In this document: positions 60,201-64,000 of the stretch, piece after piece
Numbering within the stretch: the first letter of the stretch is position 1
How the letters are laid out: each line of letters starts with the position of its first letter
Assembly: GCA_905182995.1 (NCBI GenBank)
Contig: CAJJDP010000020.1
Location: 65,453 to 129,452 of the forward strand
Length of the DNA: 64,000 nt
Reading direction: 5' to 3'
From: Paramecium octaurelia
Taxonomy: Eukaryota; Ciliophora; Oligohymenophorea; Peniculida; Parameciidae
Program-made: the position numbers and the translations under genes
The notes under the pieces: model-generated
The model's input: only the letters and a program-made list of their open reading frames with translations
The model's database searches: none
What the model was told of the DNA's origin: nothing

Positions 60201-61997
60201 CATCTTTCGACTGGAAAATGAATGCTAGATAATAAATTGGATTAATCATCAGTAGACACTATCCAAGTGTAAAAGAATCCTTTGATATTGTATCAGGATA
60301 TCGTAAGAAATTAGTATTCTAAAAATTTAAGAAATGGATTGATGAGAAGAATGTTCTTTCAGGATTTGATTTAACTGAAAAATTAGTATATGAGATATTT
60401 TCAGATCTAGATTCTCATAAAAAAGGTTATTTAGTCGAATCTGATTGGCTAAATGCCTTCGCTCAATATAATTGGTAAGATTAAATGATTAAAGAGATCT
60501 AAGATGCTCTTTCAACTTACTTTTCAAGCATTCAAAATGCAATTCATTATTTTTAGATGGAACACAGCCATGTCATAACAAAAGAGAGCTTTGCAAAGGC
60601 TTTGTAGACTTTATTCCCAAAGAGATTTGTTGAAGGTGACATTGAGACTTTATGGACAAGAGTCTAAAAAAATGGATCTTTAAGCAATCATGCATTTGCA
60701 CTAATATTTGGAAAAGGTGGCAAAGCCTATGAACTTCCTGAAGGACAATAACAATAATAACACATTAGACCTATGACTTAGGGGTAATAATTTATAAATG
60801 ATTTCATAGTGGTTTAAGCGAATTACCTTTGGACGAGAGAAATCAAGTGAACATTAGTTTATTAGATAAAATCAGAAGATTTTTGAGGAATTCAAATAAG
60901 AACATTAGCGAACTATTTAAATAGTATGATTCAGACAATACTGGATTCATTACTAATTTGGAATTCCGTTAAGTAATAAGAAGTCTAAATATGGGATTGA
61001 CATTTTAAGATATTGATATATTGTCAGCCATGCTGGATACTGACAGAAATAGCATGGTGAATTGGAGAGATTTTGCTAAGAGATTAGATTTTAGATAAGC
61101 AGATAATAAAATATTAGAAAGAGCAGGAATTCATTTATAGAAAGTGAATGATCATATTTATCATTATTTGTTGTCTCCTAAAGACGCATTTAGACAGATT
61201 GATGCCTAACATACTGGATATTTGAGTTTTGATAAATTTAAGGATATGATTGAAATGTTGTATAGATTGGCTACTGAAGACATTCCTCCATTTGCTATTA
61301 TTAAAGATCTATTTGAATTTATTGATAAAAGAAGAGATGGTTTACTAGATTTAACAGAATGGATGGATGCCTTTTCTAAGTTTTCAAATCCAAACGAAAA
61401 GAAAAGGTACCTTTTATTATAATTTATTTAGACCAATGAGTGCTAATGTAAGAGCTAAAAAGTCATCACAAAAATCATTAATGGCTTAAACTGATAAAGG
61501 ATGGATGGCTAAATAAAGTGCTTAATCTCCTTAACAATTTGAGGGATTAACAGATGATGGGTTGATGAATGCAACAAATAAATTCAAGACTTTTTTGAGA
61601 AGACCTCCAGCCAAGCAAACTGCACTACAATATGTTGGTAAATCTTGATTTTATCATTAGAAAATGGAATTTGGGAAAGCTCCAAAGAGTTCGATCGAAC
61701 AATAAATGCTATTGGAAAGAACAGGAAGTATCTTCTTGAAATATTTAAGCATTTGACTTAGAATGGTCAAATTCCACTTACTGAAGATGTAATTATTGAG
61801 ATATATCTTTGTAGTTGATTAAATAAGAAATGGATAAAATGTTGAGATCTTAAGGGATTGTTGTCAGGGATGAATAATGGCCTTAATTAATTTCTTGGTC
61901 CAAGAAAAATGGCCGCATTGATTATAAATTCTTGCTTGAAGTATATAAGGATAGACTAAACGGAATGGATACGCAACCTAGAATGGGGGATGAATGA
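57226..61997 (+). CDS. giant CCDC81-type HU domain and EF-hand protein, 1512 aa
   Basis: Ten exons, nine introns of 23-29 nt (57326-57351, 57510-57532, 57734-57759, 57862-57890, 58284-58312, 60784-60809, 61407-61431, 61638-61660, 61789-61814); 1513 codons after splicing. Residues about 1-185 match the tandem HU-like domains of CCDC81: SAAWNAFGLHVSRQLRMGRG, NKFGTFSFS, PRQPVFLVAKEFVNG, then VEIPCVGTFFV. The rest is a long string of EF-hands. Good calcium loops include DVNNDGFVDKFD, DVDGNGVVSDED, DTDHNGFLSISE, DKDFDGQINKAD and DSDNTGFITNLE; others are degenerate. Such proteins fit centrosome, basal-body or infraciliary-lattice scaffolds regulated by calcium (inference). Confidence 0.92.
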
Positions 61998-62019
61998 TGA
62001 ATATTTATTAAAACAGCGG

Positions 62020-62560
62020 GCAATGTTATATTAATAATTAAATAAAAATTTTAAAAAAGCCCTTTCAGCTTTTTAAATCACAAGCCTTCTCCAAGATAGA
62101 ACAAGTATGCTTTGAATATTAACCCATCTAGTGAGCAGTACCAAAAATAGAGTGTATAAAAAGTCTTAGACTGCAAACAGCTCTAAGTGTCTCTTCGTTC
62201 CCAAAAAAAAGGAACGAGAATAAATCTATATCACACCACCTTCGAAACACAAGGTAGCACTCTTTTATATTATTTTAGAATCCGCTTTCCAATATTGAAG
62301 AATTGAACATTGATTCTAATTGTTCTACCGATAGCAGTCAACGCTTAGAAAATCTAAGCCCCGTCTACTATTGCCCCAAAGGCAAAGAACCTTGTGGTGA
62401 ACTTTAGGTTGTCCTTGACGGTGACGTGATCTAAGTGATATCCTAAACAAGGAATAGGAGAAAATCACGAAAGTTCAGTGACCAAGAGACCTATGCCATG
62501 AGTAACTTCATAGCTGGTCCCAAATGTCTGGACATCCCATGCCCTTAGTTCCTTTGATCA
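62020..62560. ncRNA. candidate structured non-coding RNA(s), unidentified
   Basis: GC rises well above the surroundings, every protein frame is broken by TGA, and perfect hairpins are frequent. These are TCGTTCC/GGAACGA (62195-62217), GCTTAGA/TCTAAGC with a 3-nt loop (62343-62359), TTGCC/GGCAA (62371-62385), and a long-range TGAACTTT/AAAGTTCA pairing (62398-62405 with 62470-62477). Imperfect stems surround ACCACCTTCG...AAGGTAGC and GGTCC...GGAC near 62518-62536. RNase P/MRP, SRP, telomerase or a large snoRNA are possible. I could not match any consensus, and the strand is undecided. Confidence 0.55.
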
Positions 62561-62588
62561 TATATATATCTATGGAATTATCTATAAA

Positions 62589-63263
62589 TCAAAACACGTC
62601 AATTATACAGCTGAAATAAATGCCCAATCTCATTGTGAAGTAATTTTACGGATTCAACTACGTTTGTGCTGCATATGATATTATTCTATACTTATCTACA
62701 ATATTCACTTCCTAAATGTTCAAGAATCTGTTTGTATTATTTTAGATCAATTCTTTTATTTTAAGGCAGATTCCATTATCTCTATTTTGTCGATAATTTA
62801 CTAAAATCAAAATTGGGACTTGATCATGTGATTTATCACTTAAAACCTCACCAAAATATGAGATGCATATAATACTTAAAGCAGTTTCTCACTTCATCCC
62901 ATCTCTCAGATTTATTTCCATCTACTACAAAAATTATGCCGTGACATTCTCCATAGTATTTTTTCCAGATGCTTCTTTGAGTTTAAGACCCTCCTAGATC
63001 CCAATAAGTTACTTTATATTTCTTATTCATAGATCTATTCGAAGCCATGTAATCAATCTCAGTGATGTTCAAACCAACAGTTTTCGGTATTTTATCAAAT
63101 TGTATAAATGGATGTTTTGCAAGTTGTTTTAATTTATTTAATAAAGTCTATATCTATATTAAGCTCTTACTGTTTTGCCTGCTCCATCCAGTCCAATAAT
63201 TAGAATTTTATAGATAGGAGGATCGAAATATTTTTGCCAAAATCCTTTAATTAAACTTATCAT
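62589..63263 (-). CDS. ARF-family GTPase (ARFRP1/ARL-like) with altered NKxD motif, 204 aa
   Basis: Three exons; introns 63148-63170 (23 nt) and 62839-62875 (37 nt, the longest ordinary intron here). ARF hallmarks: ILIIGLDGAGKTTLLNKL (P-loop with the ARF-type DxAGK), a switch-I threonine in PKTVGLNI, and switch II WDLGGSQTQRSIWKKYY. CHGIIFVVD then matches the ARFRP1 region CHGVIYVID. The guanine-specificity motif NKQD reads NYRQNRD instead, so nucleotide selectivity may be altered. The N-terminus lacks Gly2 for myristoylation, as in ARFRP1, which uses acetylation at the trans-Golgi. A 29-nt version of intron 2 breaks the frame. Confidence 0.85.
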
Positions 63264-63483
63264 TTTTATTATTAAATAAAGAACTTTATAGATTATAAAT
63301 AATTCTTCGTTTTATAGATCAACATTAAACCATCCTCTTTATCCTAAGAGTTACCTTAATTATCAGAATTCCTACCAATTCATCAAATATAATTCTTATA
63401 AAATTTATCATAAAGGAAAAATTCCCATTTTTTTTTATCTTGATTATAACATATTTTTTATGTATCTACAACTAAGCAGCTTC

Positions 63484-64000
63484 AAATGGATAAAATTTTA
63501 TCTCCAAAAAATATCAATTTTTCAACTACATATTTTAGGCCGAAAATTCTCTTGTGTCAATTCCAAAGCTTTAGTCTCTTTTCCCTTTGAATCTTTTGTA
63601 TAATTAGTCTACCATGATTATTCAATCTAACCCTATTTTTATACTTATGCATACTACTATTTGTGAAGTTAATTGTAATGATAAATTTCACATCCTAACT
63701 ACTGAGACTAGAAAGAGAACCGAATGTTTTGTCAACTATTGAATTGAGGAGGAAATCTTCATTATGGTAAACAGAGCTGAGACATAAACTCGAATAATTT
63801 GATTAGGCAAAGAGGAAACATATAAAAAGTTCGATTATATTTTTAAGCAAATAGAATTATTTATTGAAATATAAAAAATTTTCTTAAATTTCAATCTATT
63901 ATTCCATATCAAATATGAAAAAAGAAAAATGAGCTATCACATAATTTTGCATTTAATATATGTTATTTTTCAAGTCTATCTAAATCATATTCTGCAGTTG
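63484..64000 (+). pseudogene. coding-like region with in-frame TGAs, runs off the window
   Basis: From about 63640 one plus-strand frame reads TTICEVNCNDKFHILTTETR, RTECFVNY, then TGA, then IEEEIFIMVNRAETQTRII, TGA, then LGKEETYKKFDYIFKQIELF. It stays open to base 64000 with a hydrophobic end. The first TGA could lie in an 18-nt intron (GTCAAC...TTGAG); the second has no good intron. It is either a decayed gene or a gene with a frame problem; an upstream start (ATG near 63487) is possible but in another frame. Confidence 0.35.

Overview
The window reads as somatic (macronuclear) DNA of a Paramecium-type ciliate. Four things support this. Genuine reading frames are full of TAA and TAG codons where glutamine is expected, and end only at TGA. 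The DNA is roughly three-quarters A+T. Genes carry tiny introns, nearly all 20-30 nt, with GTA...TAG borders. Genes are packed almost end to end on both strands. A standard-code ORF search therefore sees only fragments; every gene below was re-read by hand with TGA as the sole stop. For most spliced genes the total exon length is an exact multiple of three once the listed introns are removed, which is my main internal check.

Layout. 0-5 kb: two small MG(I/V)C paralogs flanking a coiled-coil gene, with long AT-rich gaps. 4.4-9.6 kb: two head-to-head pairs, a membrane protein with an unknown protein, and the rRNA-processing factor UTP23 with the cullin-ligase RING subunit RBX1, plus a Q/N-rich RING gene. 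10-19 kb: two intact paralogs of a degenerate PAS/histidine-kinase-like membrane protein, a tandem cyclic-nucleotide-binding protein, and proteasome lid subunit RPN3. 19.5-31 kb: a RING protein, an unknown protein, a 1523-residue myosin ending in RCC1 repeats, a TDY-type MAP kinase only 17 nt upstream of it, and a Pumilio protein. 31-44 kb: a decayed kinase-like stretch, a p24 cargo receptor, an ANTH endocytic adaptor, a GH125 mannosidase, a SET methyltransferase, a homeodomain-like protein, a probable axonemal protein, an RWD protein and ribosomal protein L5. 44-54 kb: a HEAT-repeat phosphatase-regulator-like protein, a broken locus, a BAH-PHD-TFIIS-M protein interrupted by an abnormal 100-nt insert, a RING-H2 ligase and an amidotransferase-like protein. 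54-64 kb: small genes, a 1512-residue CCDC81-HU/EF-hand protein, an unidentified structured RNA region, an ARF-family GTPase, and a final stretch with in-frame TGAs.

There are no operons. Functional themes recur because such genomes are gene-dense: ubiquitin/proteasome (RBX1, RPN3, three other RING proteins), membrane traffic (p24, ANTH, ARF-like), cilia and cytoskeleton (myosin, CCDC81/EF-hand, axonemal-like protein) and signalling (MAPK, cNMP-binding, degenerate sensor kinases). The most unusual items are the 100-nt insert, the ncRNA-like region, the degenerate sensor-kinase pair and the two multi-domain giants. All family names come from recognising motifs by eye; no database search was run.
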